A stretch of 64,000 nt of DNA from assembly GCA_004026145.2 (NCBI GenBank), contig CP034977.1:6077713-6141712 (forward strand). The letters are read 5' to 3'. A program made the translations under genes and the position numbers. Positions within the stretch are counted from its first letter, which is position 1; each line of letters begins with the position of its first letter. Positions 24,750 through 36,477 of this stretch are shown here, piece by piece. Source of the DNA: Takifugu bimaculatus (lineage: Eukaryota; Chordata; Actinopteri; Tetraodontiformes; Tetraodontidae). Below the pieces are notes generated by a model that worked only from the letters and a program-made list of their open reading frames with translations, was not told where the DNA came from and ran no database searches.

Positions 24750-25287
24750 TGTGTCGCCTGCTCCGATTAAATTGTTCAAAAGCATGAACTATACAACCGA
24801 TGAAAGAAAGAGTTGTGGAAACACCTGAAGACCTGCGAAAGGGAATTAAGCAAAGTAGCAAAATTAGAAATGTCACAGGTTTTGACGCAATGTTAAAATG
24901 ATTCATCTTCATCGGCCAAACAGGTTCATTTGGGTTTAACAATGGGAAAAAAACAATTTAATGTTTAAAATGACATTTAGTTACTTTCCTTGAACTCTAT
25001 TGATTTATGGCTGCCAGTGCACCTGTCCTAAGTGGTGTGTCAACACAATTATCAGGCTCAAAGAGGAAAATTGTTCAATAAATATTAGAAAATTAAATAA
25101 AACAGTTAATAACACTTTCCCACACCAATAACACCATTACAGACTCTTACATGTATAATGTTTTTTTTCTCACAAATATTTATTTCTTTAACAGAAAAAT
25201 AAAATAAAATTCAAATGAAAATGAAGTTTAAATGAAAAATAGAGTCTAAAAAAAGTGAATTGATGACGTGAAGGCAGTTGTACTTAC

Positions 25288-25480
25288 CCCATAGTTTCGG
25301 ACTAGTTCTGTATAAGGTGGAGCGCAGCGCACGGAGCTTTATTCTGAATAGAAGGAAGACGAGTTGAGCGGTGACACGTCTAAAAAGCCATCTTCGGGCT
25401 CTTTTTCTCTGCTCTTAGGCGTCAGGGACTCTTCATCAGTCGCTATTTGCACGCACAAGTCACGCCGACACAAAGTTTTT
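25288..25480 (-). other. atf5: atf5 5' UTR exon (start approximate)
   Basis: A good donor (CTATGGG|GTAAGT on the - strand) ends this exon at 25288. The matching acceptor TTTCGCAG is at 24833-24840, so exon 2 begins near 24832. The transcription start is not resolved; 25480 is a guess based on the upstream motif cluster. Confidence 0.5.
25380..25391 (-). promoter_or_regulatory. atf5: Three-codon upstream ORF in atf5 leader
   Basis: ATG GCT TTT TAG (Met-Ala-Phe-stop) in the 5' UTR exon. ATF4 and ATF5 mRNAs are classically controlled by a very short first uORF that permits reinitiation, so this element is likely functional. A second mini-ORF (ATG AAG AGT CCC TGA) lies just upstream at 25422-25436. 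No long uORF overlapping the main start out of frame was seen, unlike the classical arrangement. Confidence 0.65.
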
Positions 25481-25567
25481 AAATCCGCTACTTCGTGTAA
25501 CTCCTAAAGCGCGGGCCTGATCACGGCGGACCAGATCACTCCGCAGCGTCCACCGCTCGGACGGCCG

Positions 25568-25593
25568 TTACGTCATCAGCCCCGGGACTTTCC
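25568..25593 (-). promoter_or_regulatory. CRE-like and NF-kB site pair upstream of atf5
   Basis: TTACGTCA (one mismatch from the CRE palindrome) at 25568-25575 and a consensus kappa-B decamer GGGACTTTCC at 25584-25593. They lie about 180-280 bp upstream of the 5' UTR exon donor and within about 200 bp of its uORF. Function is inferred from motif match and position only. Confidence 0.45.
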
Positions 25594-26089
25594 CCGAGAA
25601 CCCGAATCTGCTCCAATTCTCTTTAATATCACACCTGATCCGACGCCAGTGGTGTTAATCTGCTGGGATCCGCATTAATTGTTTACCGAAGTCATTACCA
25701 TTTGTTTTAAAAAAGGTTAACAACCTGGATAAAGTAACGGAGCAGACGCGGCGGCGGAAAGTAAGCGACCGAGGAATGAATGATCCTAAAATGCCGAGAT
25801 TATCCTTAAAAACCCGAGAAGTGAACGTTAAAAGTGCAGTGGAAAGGACGCCGAGCCGCCGGAGCGTCTTCAACAGCGTGCACTAGTTTCGGGGGCTGCG
25901 AGCGGAAGGAGACGGGGTTGCGGTTCGAAGGTGTAACTTTAGTTGCAGCCCTGTTGCATCAGATCCGCGGGGGATTCTGGAGCGCCTCAACAATGTGGCC
26001 ACACCATTGGTTTAACTTTTTTAACATTTAATTTCTATTGGCCCCCCCATCACCCTAATCACGAGCCATCAGCACCAGCGCCAGACTGG

Positions 26090-26121
26090 TTCCCAGTAAC
26101 CAGACTGGTTCCCAGTAACCA
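26090..26121. repeat. Short tandem duplication
   Basis: CCAGACTGGTTCCCAGTAA occurs twice head to tail. Confidence 0.8.
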
Positions 26122-26780
26122 GAGAGCACTGGGGGCGCAGCGGCAACTTTGTTGCCCTGCATTCTGCTGGTTCTGCTGGTTCTGTCAACCCAGGCGGGAT
26201 TAGTTGCTGCTTTAGGACAGAGCTGAAGTCAGAGGTGATTAAAAAAGGCTCTCGCGCTGAAGCTGTTTTTGCACATATAAAAGTTTTATTTATTTTTATT
26301 CAGTCCAAAAGTTCTAATTTAAGTTTCAGCAACCAAAATGTAATAAGCAACTTGTTCTCTCAATGATTGGGGGGGAAAACCCTACAAAAACAACCGCTAA
26401 CAATAGCCCCCACCCCCCGCCCCCCAAACAAGCTTTCAACGTAGTTTAATTCACGTTTTTTTCTATTAAAAATCAATTTTTTTCTGAATCGACACGCTTT
26501 TATTCTAATCGATGGATTTTATCCATAAACATTGTCTTTTTAATCCCACACTACCAGGCTGTTGCATTAATTTAATCATAATGAATAATAATAGCAATAA
26601 AGTCAATAAAGTTTTTTGACATAAAATGTCAGTATTTAATGATTTAATCGCATTAATGGTGATGAACGAAGCTTTAGAACAATGTTTCCACTTCAGCGTA
26701 ATTAGAAATTTAGCATCAATTAACGGAGCTGTGTGTCAGACTCAGGTGTGTGTTGACACCTGAGCTCAACTCATCCAGGA

Positions 26781-26782
26781 GT

Positions 26783-26837
<55 letters not shown>
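26781..26837. repeat. (GT)8 followed by G41
   Basis: A GT repeat runs straight into an uninterrupted run of 41 G residues. The length of such a run is prone to sequencing error. Confidence 0.9.
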
Positions 26838-26992
26838 CTCAGTGGGCCTCATTAGTAAAACTGGAGCAGCTCCTAATCTCCTCCGCCTCTCCTCTTCCTC
26901 CTTGACAAACCAAACATTGATGGAGGCAGCAGGTCTTCCTGTTGCTATAGTAATAGGCAACAAGGTCCACAACACCGGAACCTGTTCTGGTT

Positions 26993-27408
26993 AGACTGGG
27001 AACAGGGAGGCTAAATGGAATGGTTAGACTGGGAACAGGGAGGATAAATGGACTGGTTAGACTGGGAACAGGGAGGCTAAATGGACTGGTTATACTGGGA
27101 ACAGGGAGGACAAATGGACTGGTTAGACTGGGAACAGGGAGGCTAAATGGACTGGTTAGACTGGGAACAGGGAGGCTAAATGGACTGGTTTGACTTGGAA
27201 CAGGGAGGATAAATGGACTGGTTAGACTGGGAACAGGGAGGCTAAATGGACTGGTTTGACTGGGAACAGGGAGGCTAAATGGACTGGTTAGACTGGGAAC
27301 AGGGAGGATAAATGGACTGGTTAGACTGGGAACAGGGAGGATAAATGGACTGGTTAGACTGGGAACAGGGAGGCTAAATGGACTGGTTAGGCTGGGAACA
27401 GGGATGAA
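26993..27408. repeat. 33-bp minisatellite, 13 copies
   Basis: Tandem units of the form GACTGGGAACAGGGAGGCTA plus AATGGACTGGTTA with single-base variants. Because 33 is a multiple of three and stops are absent on the - strand, it produces an artificial frame of repeated LPVPSLTSPF units. It does not connect to any splice structure. Confidence 0.95.
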
Positions 27409-30036
27409 TGAACTAAGCAGGAAGCTATTAACCAGAGGTGTTATAACCCAGTTATAAACACCTCTCCCCGTGCGTGGTGGTAACCAGAATGAATCCTTCC
27501 CTCTCTCCCTGATTGCCAGTTCAGGGCGCAGTCTTGCCCCCATCTGTCCGTCACTACTGTAAGTGCAGACGGGGCCTCTCCAGCAGCGCTCGCCAGGATG
27601 GGCGGAGCCTCCTTCAAAGACGCAGGCGGCCGCGGCGCGTTGGTACCAGTTACACCATCATTTCATCACCAGCGGCTCCCTGTGAATCCTGCTTACATTA
27701 ACTTTTTACCGGCTTGGCAGCGCGGGCAGGGATGCGCGGCGGTGCCAGCGCTCCAATCCAGTTAGGCTTCACCCCCCCCCAACGCTTGCACCCAGCGTAT
27801 TGTTATTTGTTGATGAGCTGTCGTGTTTGCGCGAACAAACGGTGCAAATTGTGGCGGCTCCTCACAGTTACAGTGGGATTACGGGGGGGGGGGGATTAAG
27901 AGGACAGTAGGACGGGGGGGGGGGGTTCAAAGTGTGTGCGAGGGACGGCGGCATTGTTGTGATAAGTGTTCCCCGAGGAGACCGTGTGAGGGAGGGTCTC
28001 ACCTCTGATGGGAGGGGGGCAGCCTTAATTGATTAGCATGAAGCTAAATGGACGCGCCGGGCCCGGAGGTGGCACCGGTGGCCGCCGGTTCCGGCCCAAA
28101 AAGGCCAAGGAACAAATGAAGCCGCCGTTTTTGGCGCTCGCTGTCGGGATGAAAGGAGGGTTTAAAGCCGCCGCCGCGTGAGCAGCGTCCTAATCTCAGG
28201 TTATGCGAGTTTTCTGCAGCAAGTGTGCGTTTATTTCTGCGTGTGTGTGTGTGTGTTTTGTTCTGTGTGTTTTGCCCTCAACGGTGGGGGGGTGGGGGTG
28301 GGGGGGGGGACTTCTCCCAGCTGCTCGCTCTGATACACGCAATCTTTGAGGAGGTGTTGCAAGTGCCCGGTCTGCTGAAGCCGGGGCCGAGGCTGTCACG
28401 CCGCTTTTTACAGTTACGAGAGGAGAAGCTGACGCTGGGAAATAGACGCTAGGTGGCCAAAGATCCTCTTGGTTTGATGTCGCGACCTTTGACCCCGACT
28501 CGATGAGCCAGTTTACGTCCTGGATGACCATCGCGGTTGTGGTCAGAGGAAGAGGGCTTCACACCCGCGATGGCGTTGTTAGCTTCTGCTAACAAATATT
28601 GTTCTCTGCTACATCAGCACATCCACCCGACGGCAGGTGGGGGGGGGGGTCTGGTTGTCACAGGTGAGGGGGAAACTGGTTTGCTAGTGTAAAACCATCA
28701 AACACCACCAGTTGAGAAGAGCCAGCACATGTTATAATCCCACGTGGAAGAAGCTAATATCTTTAAAGTCGGAGCCTGTTTAGCCCTTAGCATCAACTGT
28801 CTTTATAATACTCACCTGAGTGTTGCCCTCTTGTGGCGGTCCGCTGAACTGCACCCTCCTACTTACACAGAAAAAAGATCACTTTGTCCTTTTCAGGTCA
28901 CATTGTGGCTAATATTTTCATTAGATGCTATCAAATTGTAGCGGCTACCCGTTGGCCAGCGATGACGTTAGATATGTCATCATTGTTATCCTGAAATATC
29001 GGCCAAGCTAGCTCTCCCCGCTACAATAACAATGACATCACAGCGGCGTGTTCGGAAGTCCTCCGGCGGGACGTTTCCCTCAGCGTCATGGAAACTCCCC
29101 CAATCAGGAACCAGCAGCTGCAACAACAAACACACTGTTGCAGCATTGAGCGACCGCGCCTCGTCCACGCCGGCAGCCCCATCGGTTTCACGTCATCGTG
29201 CATCGGCTACTCGCTGTCACGTGACCGGAGGATTAAGTGGATCTGGTTACCCGCTTTCCCATCATGCACTGGGGCTTGCAACCAGCTCCTTTAGTACCTG
29301 GATTAAAAGTTAGAACAGGAAGATGGTTGTGAGAGTCAGAGGAGCGAGACCAGAAGACGAAGAGTCGTTCCATCAACTGAGCTGGAGACCAGATGACACC
29401 TCAGATGCTCCTCAGCCGTCGGGCCCGAGCGCAGGATTTGGATCCAAGTGTAATCCGACTTGTTAGAAAACGCGCTTTTTGCTCTCTCTCTGTTGTGTCG
29501 GTGATTGACAGGTGTGTTTCTCTCTTTAACTGTGCTGATCTTTCAGCTCCCCTTCTTCTTTTTTTCTGGATCCTCCGAAACTCGTGAGGCTTCAGTCGCC
29601 TTTTATCGTTTCGTTTGACCCAGAAAAGTCGATTGATTTTCTTCTGTGTGTGATATTTCAAACCCTCCAGCACAATCCAGGCTAAGCTAACAAATGGAAA
29701 AATGGGTTTATTATTGTCGCCTAGCCTAGCGGAGCTCCAGCAGAGGACGTGCCGTTTAATGAGCCGCGGATGCTAATTGTGTTGGAGGGTATTTGCTCTG
29801 TGTAAACACGCGGATTCGGGCGAACCTGAATGACTTTGGCTCCTGGATGTCCCTTCACCATCGTCCGACCCTCCTGTGGGAAATCCGAGGGGCTGTTGTC
29901 ACACAGAGGCAGAACAAACCGCAGACTGGGTCTCGGGGCGCCGGCGGAACTGTCAGAACAAACCGGTCAAAAGGAGAGAAGACACCAAAGGCTGCGGTTT
30001 CTGTTCAAATCCACCACCTGGAGCGCAACATATTCC

Positions 30037-30037
30037 T

Positions 30038-30087
<50 letters not shown>
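30037..30087. repeat. (CA)n microsatellite
   Basis: About 24 CA units. Confidence 0.9.
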
Positions 30088-30089
<2 letters not shown>

Positions 30090-32058
30090 GTGGGTTTTGT
30101 GAGGATATGGCAGGAATCACCCGGGCCGATGTGGACCCGGTACGGCTCGTGTTCGGCTGCTCTCGCCTCTGTTTGTCCCTGATCTTCAACATTTTGGTAG
30201 AAGTGTGGATTCCAATAAAGGCTTGTTTAACAACACATTTGGCTCCCCGACTCCAGAGAGCCCCTCATGGCCCAGAGGCGTGAGCTGCTCCTTTGAACAT
30301 CCAAATCCCCGCGCAGCACCCGGCTTCCCTTTGTTAGTCGCTGGTGGATGTTCCTTCGCCGTGTTTACGCATGCGCTCTGGAGACGGCGGCGGCGGCGCG
30401 CGCGGGGAGCTTTTAACAGCGAAAAGATCATCTCGTTCAGCTCATCAAGGCCCAGTTAATTGAACTTTTACGCATCTCGGCAGGAGCTCTGGGTGAACAT
30501 ATTGTTTTAATAAAGAATTCATCAGGCATCCGCGGGGGAGCCGAGCTAACGAGCTCCTCCCTGGACTGGAGACGAGAGACCTGAAACAAACAGGCTGCTC
30601 TCAGCCCCGACGTCTGCCGCCCTCTCCTGCCTGCTGCCGCGAACACACGGACGTGCGCGCGCGCGTGCACGTGTTGCGGCTTCAGAGGCGTGCGGCATTT
30701 CGGCCTTTCTATATTTACCTTTCTTAACGAGGTGCAAATTCCACCAACTGTCAGCAATGCCGGGGCGTTCTGCCAGACCGGGACCTCCTCCGCAGGTCGT
30801 TAATACCAATTAACAATGTCGACGGGGCAGCAGATGCTCGCTGAGCCGGGCAGGACTCATTGGACCGGATTCTCAGAGGTTCCTGCCCCGGTTGGTTCCT
30901 CTTTGAACGGCAAAAAAAAAAGGAAAGTGGGATCAGCTGTTTGCTTTAGCCTCAGTAACATTTAGCCTTACACAGAGGCTCCTCTATACGCAGATGGGTG
31001 TGTGCAACATGCTTCATCAGCTCTGGGCGCAAGGCTAGCTAACAGGAAAAAGCCTGTACGGAGCAGATATCCACTTCTTTCTAATCCCCAATAGCCCAGG
31101 CGGCTAACGACCACAGCAGGTTTGCCCCACGTCCACCCAGCAGCTCGGATGATGACAGGATCCTGGCTGCCCTCTTCACCTCCTGGCTGTTGGTCCTGTC
31201 TTCGGGCTAGCTGGGGGCGGTTTCGGCTGACCAACACAACAACTGTCCGATGTTTGTCGACCAATCAAAAATGTTCCCCTGCGAGAGGAAAGAAGTCGCA
31301 AATTTCTTCCGATTTGATAAGGGAAGAGGAGGATTTTTACACAAAGGCTTGAAAGTCCCGGGGAGTCATCCGCTCATTGAAGCTCCGGCGCGTCGTCTTA
31401 GACCCGAGGCCTCGGCCAGGCGGAGACGCTCGCCATTGTCGTCTTCGGCGCGACGCACGCCGGTGGAAAGCGGCGGATCAAAGGCGGGGAGGAGACGAGC
31501 ACTGAAAGAAAGACAAAAGAAGAAGCTAATTCATCAGAAAGTGTCGCCGCTCCGGCAGAGCGGAGGGGAGAACCTCCCCAACACTCGCTGTCACACTGGT
31601 CACACTGGTCCCTGAACTGGAAACTGCAGCGAAACCCATCAATCCAGATCCTTTGATCTTTGCTTTTCCATCTCACATCATCTGGGCCGTTGGAGGCCTG
31701 GAATGACATCCTCGTGATGCAGGATCGGCGAGGTCAGGTCAGGTCAGACAAGCTAACGCACCACGGTAGTTAGCGAGTTTATCAAACCCATGGAGGGTGG
31801 TTCCTGCTCAAGGGTTCCGGCAGTGGCCGGAGTCCAGCTTTGGACCCACCCCCAACATTTAGGCTACTACGGGCCTGCTGTTGCTCAACATGTGGCATCA
31901 ATGATTCCCTTAGAAGCGGACCTGGCTCCGGACTGTTGTCTCTCAGGCAACTTTTGGGAAGCAGAGCTCCTCCGGGAAAAGGGAGGAGGCTGCAGAGGTC
32001 CAACGAAGTTGGGGGGGTGTGACTGGAGCGGGAGGGGGTGGAGGTGGGTCGGGGGCAT

Positions 32059-32064
32059 TATAAG
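32059..32064 (+). promoter_or_regulatory. a2m: TATA box of the a2m gene
   Basis: TATAAG in a GC-rich setting, 77 bp upstream of the start codon. This spacing predicts transcription starting about 45-50 bp before the ATG. Confidence 0.6.
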
Positions 32065-32135
32065 CGGCAGCCTTCCTCCCCCTCCTCCTCATCAACTTTT
32101 GCTCGCGGCCGTGCGTGTTCCGCGGCTCTGCAGAC

Positions 32136-35100
32136 ATGACGGCACCTGTCCTGCCGACGTTCGCGCTCATCGCCGCGCTCGCGGTCCTGCGAAGTTCCGC
32201 GGCGGCGCAACTCAACGACACGTGAGTTTTGCACACTTTTCGCGGAAGTTTGGCGCGCGCAAGCGAGCGCACGCGCCAGTGTTTGGCGTTGCGGGGGGAA
32301 AATTCGCCTTCGCTCGTTTGCGTGATTGTTATGCAACAAACCTGCGCGTGTTTGGATTCGGCTGCTTCTCTAGCTTGAGACCATAAAAAGTTCCTCCAAA
32401 CAAAAATAAAGACTTTTATTGCGTCGTTTGCTATTACGCAACTTTTTTTGCCCTTTTTAAAGCAAAAACTGGTGGGAGTTCTGGTGACTCGTGACCATGA
32501 CCAGATAATCAGCACGTGAAAGAGTCCAGATAATGAGGTCTTTACTCTGGTGACCAGTTATCAGGCCGATTGTTTTGCTCACTCATCCCAGCATCGACCT
32601 GTTGTGCTCTTTTATCTCCTCTGTTCCTCATGAAAGGGTCACGTTAAAGCTGACAAACACTCCAGACTTTCTCGGAGATCTCTGCCACGCCGGTGAAGCA
32701 ACGCCGCGTTTCTGAGCCCTGACCTCATGCGTTCGGATGACTTTGTGACCCCCCCCACCCCCAACCCAAACAACACGGACCGTTATGAAACCGCTGTGTG
32801 CTAATCCCTCCCAGCCACAGCGTCGTCAATATAAGCGTCGCTATAAGCTAACGGCGCTTTAACCTCCGTGTTGGTTTTCTTCTCTTTCCCGTTGACATTT
32901 GTTGCCCCCCCCCCCCACACCCCCACCCCCTTCTGCCTGCAGGATTTTTGCAGTGACTGTGAGCTCCCAGGTCAGAGGAGGGGAGCAGGAGACCCTGTGT
33001 GCCCAGATCCACGGCGCCACAGAACCCGTCGCTCTGACCGTCACCCTGGAGATGGAATCCACCGCCAGCGTTGTCCTGAAGGAGGACGTCAACGTTGACT
33101 TTTACCGCTGCCTGAACTTCCAGGTCTGAGTCCAGAGCCACATTTGGCCGAAGCGCGTCTTTAAATCCCTGTTTTCTCCTTAGAGACCAGCGTATTTTGC
33201 TGTCACACACACACACACACACACACACCACGTTTCCTGACATGCTATTAAAACTGACCTCTGTTTACCGCCCAGAGGAGGCCGTCGATAAAATTCTTTC
33301 TCTTTAAAGTTCTGCTCTGGTTTCCATCGCGTGGTTACGCAACTCGCAGGATATTGATGTGCACCGACCCGCCGACCTCAATCAGCTTTGTGACAATAGC
33401 ACTTAGTCTCACGTTGCTCCCCAGCGTCTGGCCACTCATCAGCTGAACAAAGGCTGCTTTCTGCCAGGGGCCGTGGTGTACCTGCATTCCTCCAACCCCC
33501 CCCCCCCCCCGCCCCAGAAATGCAATCCTGGATCCCGCAGCACAAGCACCCGGTTCCAGTACCTGTTACGCAATCGCAGCCTCTTTGGCGAGTGAAAACA
33601 TATGGCATAAAAGCATGACGACGTTAATTTACCCTGGGAAGCCTGTTGTTCTTCAGATTTGACAGATGTTGCAATGGAAACTGGGAGGAACGTGAAGCAA
33701 AGCAACGTTGTGAGCCTCCGAGTTGCGCTAGCTCGCCTAGCACCTCCCACCTGGAGTAAATCCAGTGCTTCCAGCTGCTGCTGTAGTTTTATTTTGAAAC
33801 TTAAGGGTTGCCAACGACGGCCTTCTGAGCGTCTTTGCCACTTTTGCAGGTTCCGGTGGTCGCTCCAGAACCGTGGCGACCGTTAATGTCACCGTTGCCG
33901 GCGAAAGCGACTCGATGAGCAAGAAAACCAAAATCCTCATCGAACCTCCCGCTTTCATCCACGTCATCCAGACCGACAAACCCATCTACAAACCGGGGCA
34001 GACCGGTACGTCTCCAACTTTGGCTCCCAGATCTGCGCTTCCTGCTTTAGCTTCCCTGCGCTGCTCACCGATTCAGCTGCACTGGCAGAAATTAGCATAA
34101 CGCTGAGTCTAGCCAGAAAACTTTAGGAATTATTTCTGTGTTCAGCACACAGAACTGTGGTTCCTGAAGAGTTCCTGCTGGTTAGCTTTGTCTCCTGGGA
34201 CATTTCATGGATTTATGAAGAGGGCTGAATACCATATTGGGGGCGGAGCCTTCATTCGTTCCTATTAGGCAAAAAACAGTTGACTTCCGGGTCTGGGAAA
34301 AACGCTACAGCGCAGGTTCCGTAGCCCCGTAGGGGCCGAGATTCCACACTAGCATCTCCGAACTACCACTCGGGCTCTCGCGGCCTCATTCAACAGTTTC
34401 CACGGTCGTAGCTGCAACGTTCGTGAGCCCAGTAACGAGCTGATTGTGGCCGAGCCGCCGCAACCGTGACTGTTATGAGGAGGCGGCGGTTCAGGAAGTT
34501 CTAATGTCAAATATAACGTAGAATCATTTCAACAATTTTAACTGAAGGTGGGAAACATTACTGATATTCATTAATCTGAGCGGGTTAAACATTAATAATT
34601 AAGCTGCTGCTCCCACAAAGCTAACATGCAGATGAGCTCACGAACGCTCCCGTTGCTCCAGTGCACGTTAGCAATGTGGAGAATAATACACCAGAACTTG
34701 GTTTTAAAATGTATGTAGCAACAAAGTATTAAATGGGGATCTAGACGTCTCTTTCGCCATGTTAGCATACGGAAGAAAAGTGTTTTTGGGTCCCGTGGAA
34801 GCGCGTGACTGACGCCATCTTTGCAGTACCACCGTTTGGCCAGTAGGCGGGAGGCTTCCTGTAGCCAGCTCTCTTCATTGATCCATGGGATATTTCAAGT
34901 TAGCGGTTCAGTCCCGCGCGCTAACTTCTCGTAAAAAACCCACAATTATTAGCGTCGAGGGCCACCAGAGTGCAGGATGGTACTTCACCCTTCCTTTGGT
35001 TCCCTCCAGCAGAACATTGACCCAGACGTTCTGTTGACCTCCTCATTTTCCACTTTCCTTTCAGTCCAGTTCCGGATCGTCTCCATGGATATCGACTTCA

Positions 35101-36477
35101 TCCCTGTCAACCGAGTGGTGAGTGCGTTCCAGTGCCGTGTGTGTTTTCACAGGTCGGTTCTGGAGAGCGGTGCCATGTCGAGCACGCGTGTGAATGTGAG
35201 CGCCGAGGTCTATTTTGGTTCAGGAGAGTGGGAGGGGAACGGAGGGGCTGTTTGTTGATTTTTGAGGACCACGTGGGCGTGAAGCTCCGTGTGGCGCGGC
35301 ATGATAAACACGCCGTCGGAGTTCATTTGGCACACACTCTGACCCAAACATCTGAATCAATACGGACTCGAGGCGTTTTCCATGGGTGTCGCCAGGATGA
35401 GGACGGGAATTCATTCAGATGTTCAGACTTGTTCGGGTCTGGCGGTGCCCGTTAGCGCCGGTGTCAGTGCGTCCTAACCTTCTCTTCTCTTCTCTCTCTC
35501 CCCCAGTATGAGCTGGTGGAGCTGCTGGTAAGACCACACATGACATTTGACTCATTTCCCTCCATTTTCCGAACCTTCACCGAGGTCTTCCTCCTCAAAG
35601 GATCCCAATAACAACCGAATCGCCCAGTGGCTGAATAAACCCATCGCTGGGGGCATCCTGGATCTCAAACATCCCATGATCCCCGAGGCCGAGCAAGGAC
35701 GCTACACCATCAGCGCCAAGACGGATAAAGGGGAGACGATTCTCCACGGCTTCGACATCAAGGAATACGGTGGGTTTCGGCTCCCATCTTCGACCTTCTG
35801 CCCTCAGATCTGTGTTGAACTGGGTCTCTTCTGCCCCAGTGTTGCCAAAGTACGAAGTGAAGGTGCACCTGCCCCAAGTCATCACCATCCTGGACCGAGA
35901 GGCGAACCTTCAGGATCTGTGGCAAGTGAGTGTCGTTTCCACCTGAGGATACCGGGCCTCTTCCTTCCTTTGACCTGCTCCTCTGCTCCTGCAGATACAC
36001 CTACGGAAAACCCGTCATCGGGTCCGTGAAAGCCGACTTTTGCAGGAACGCCTTCGCGTTTTACTGGTACTCCGGCGAGCAGCCGAAAGACATCTGCAAG
36101 ACCTACCAGCTGACGGTGTGTAGTCCCGATCCGGCGCTGGCGCCTCTGTTGCCAACCGCTAACTTTCCTCCCGACCTTCCAGACGGACAAAAGCGGCTGC
36201 GTGTCGCAGACCGTGAACGTGAGCGAGTTTGCCCTCAACAGGCACATGTACGCGGACCGCTTCGAGGTCAGCGCTGAGCTGGAGGAGTTCGGCACAGGTG
36301 GGTAGGGGTAGGGTTGGGGTCCGAGAGGCTCCTGCTTGTCCTGAGCTCTGCTCTCTGGGTTGTTCAGGGGTGGTTCTGAAGGGCGCCGGGCAGACCAGCT
36401 TCAGCAGTCAGGTCAGAACGGTGACCTTCAAAGATGTTCCTGCGTCCTACAAACCCGGGATCCCGTTCCAGGGGAAG
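32136..36477 (+). other. a2m: a2m exons 1-10 (N-terminal macroglobulin domains)
   Basis: Exons: 32136-32221, 32943-33123, 33850-34005, 35065-35117, 35507-35527, 35601-35769, 35840-35925, 35995-36115, 36183-36297 and 36368-36477. Exons 1-2 encode the signal peptide and the first beta-sandwich domain; exons 3-10 cover the next macroglobulin domains with QTDKPIYKPGQT and the CGxYTYGKP region. Exon 3 is one base short and exon 7 one base long for the phases demanded by their neighbours. Intron 3 holds a dispersed repeat. Confidence 0.85.

Larger units (their letters stand above)
25600..32050. other. Intergenic region, no supported gene
   Basis: Spacer between atf5 and a2m, which are divergently transcribed and more than 6 kb apart. 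It contains a G41 run, a 33-bp minisatellite, a CA microsatellite and GC-rich patches near 27.5-28.4, 30.3-30.8 and 31.3-31.6 kb. No exon was recognised. Regulatory elements may be present but cannot be singled out. Confidence 0.6.

Noticed and set aside
26839..27543. A 234-codon frame with 11-residue repeats
   Set aside because: It is explained by the 33-bp minisatellite; there is no signal peptide, splice site or homologous domain.
31943..32515. A 190-codon - strand frame across the a2m first exon
   Set aside because: It overlaps the TATA box, signal-peptide exon and donor of a2m on the other strand and has no recognisable domain.
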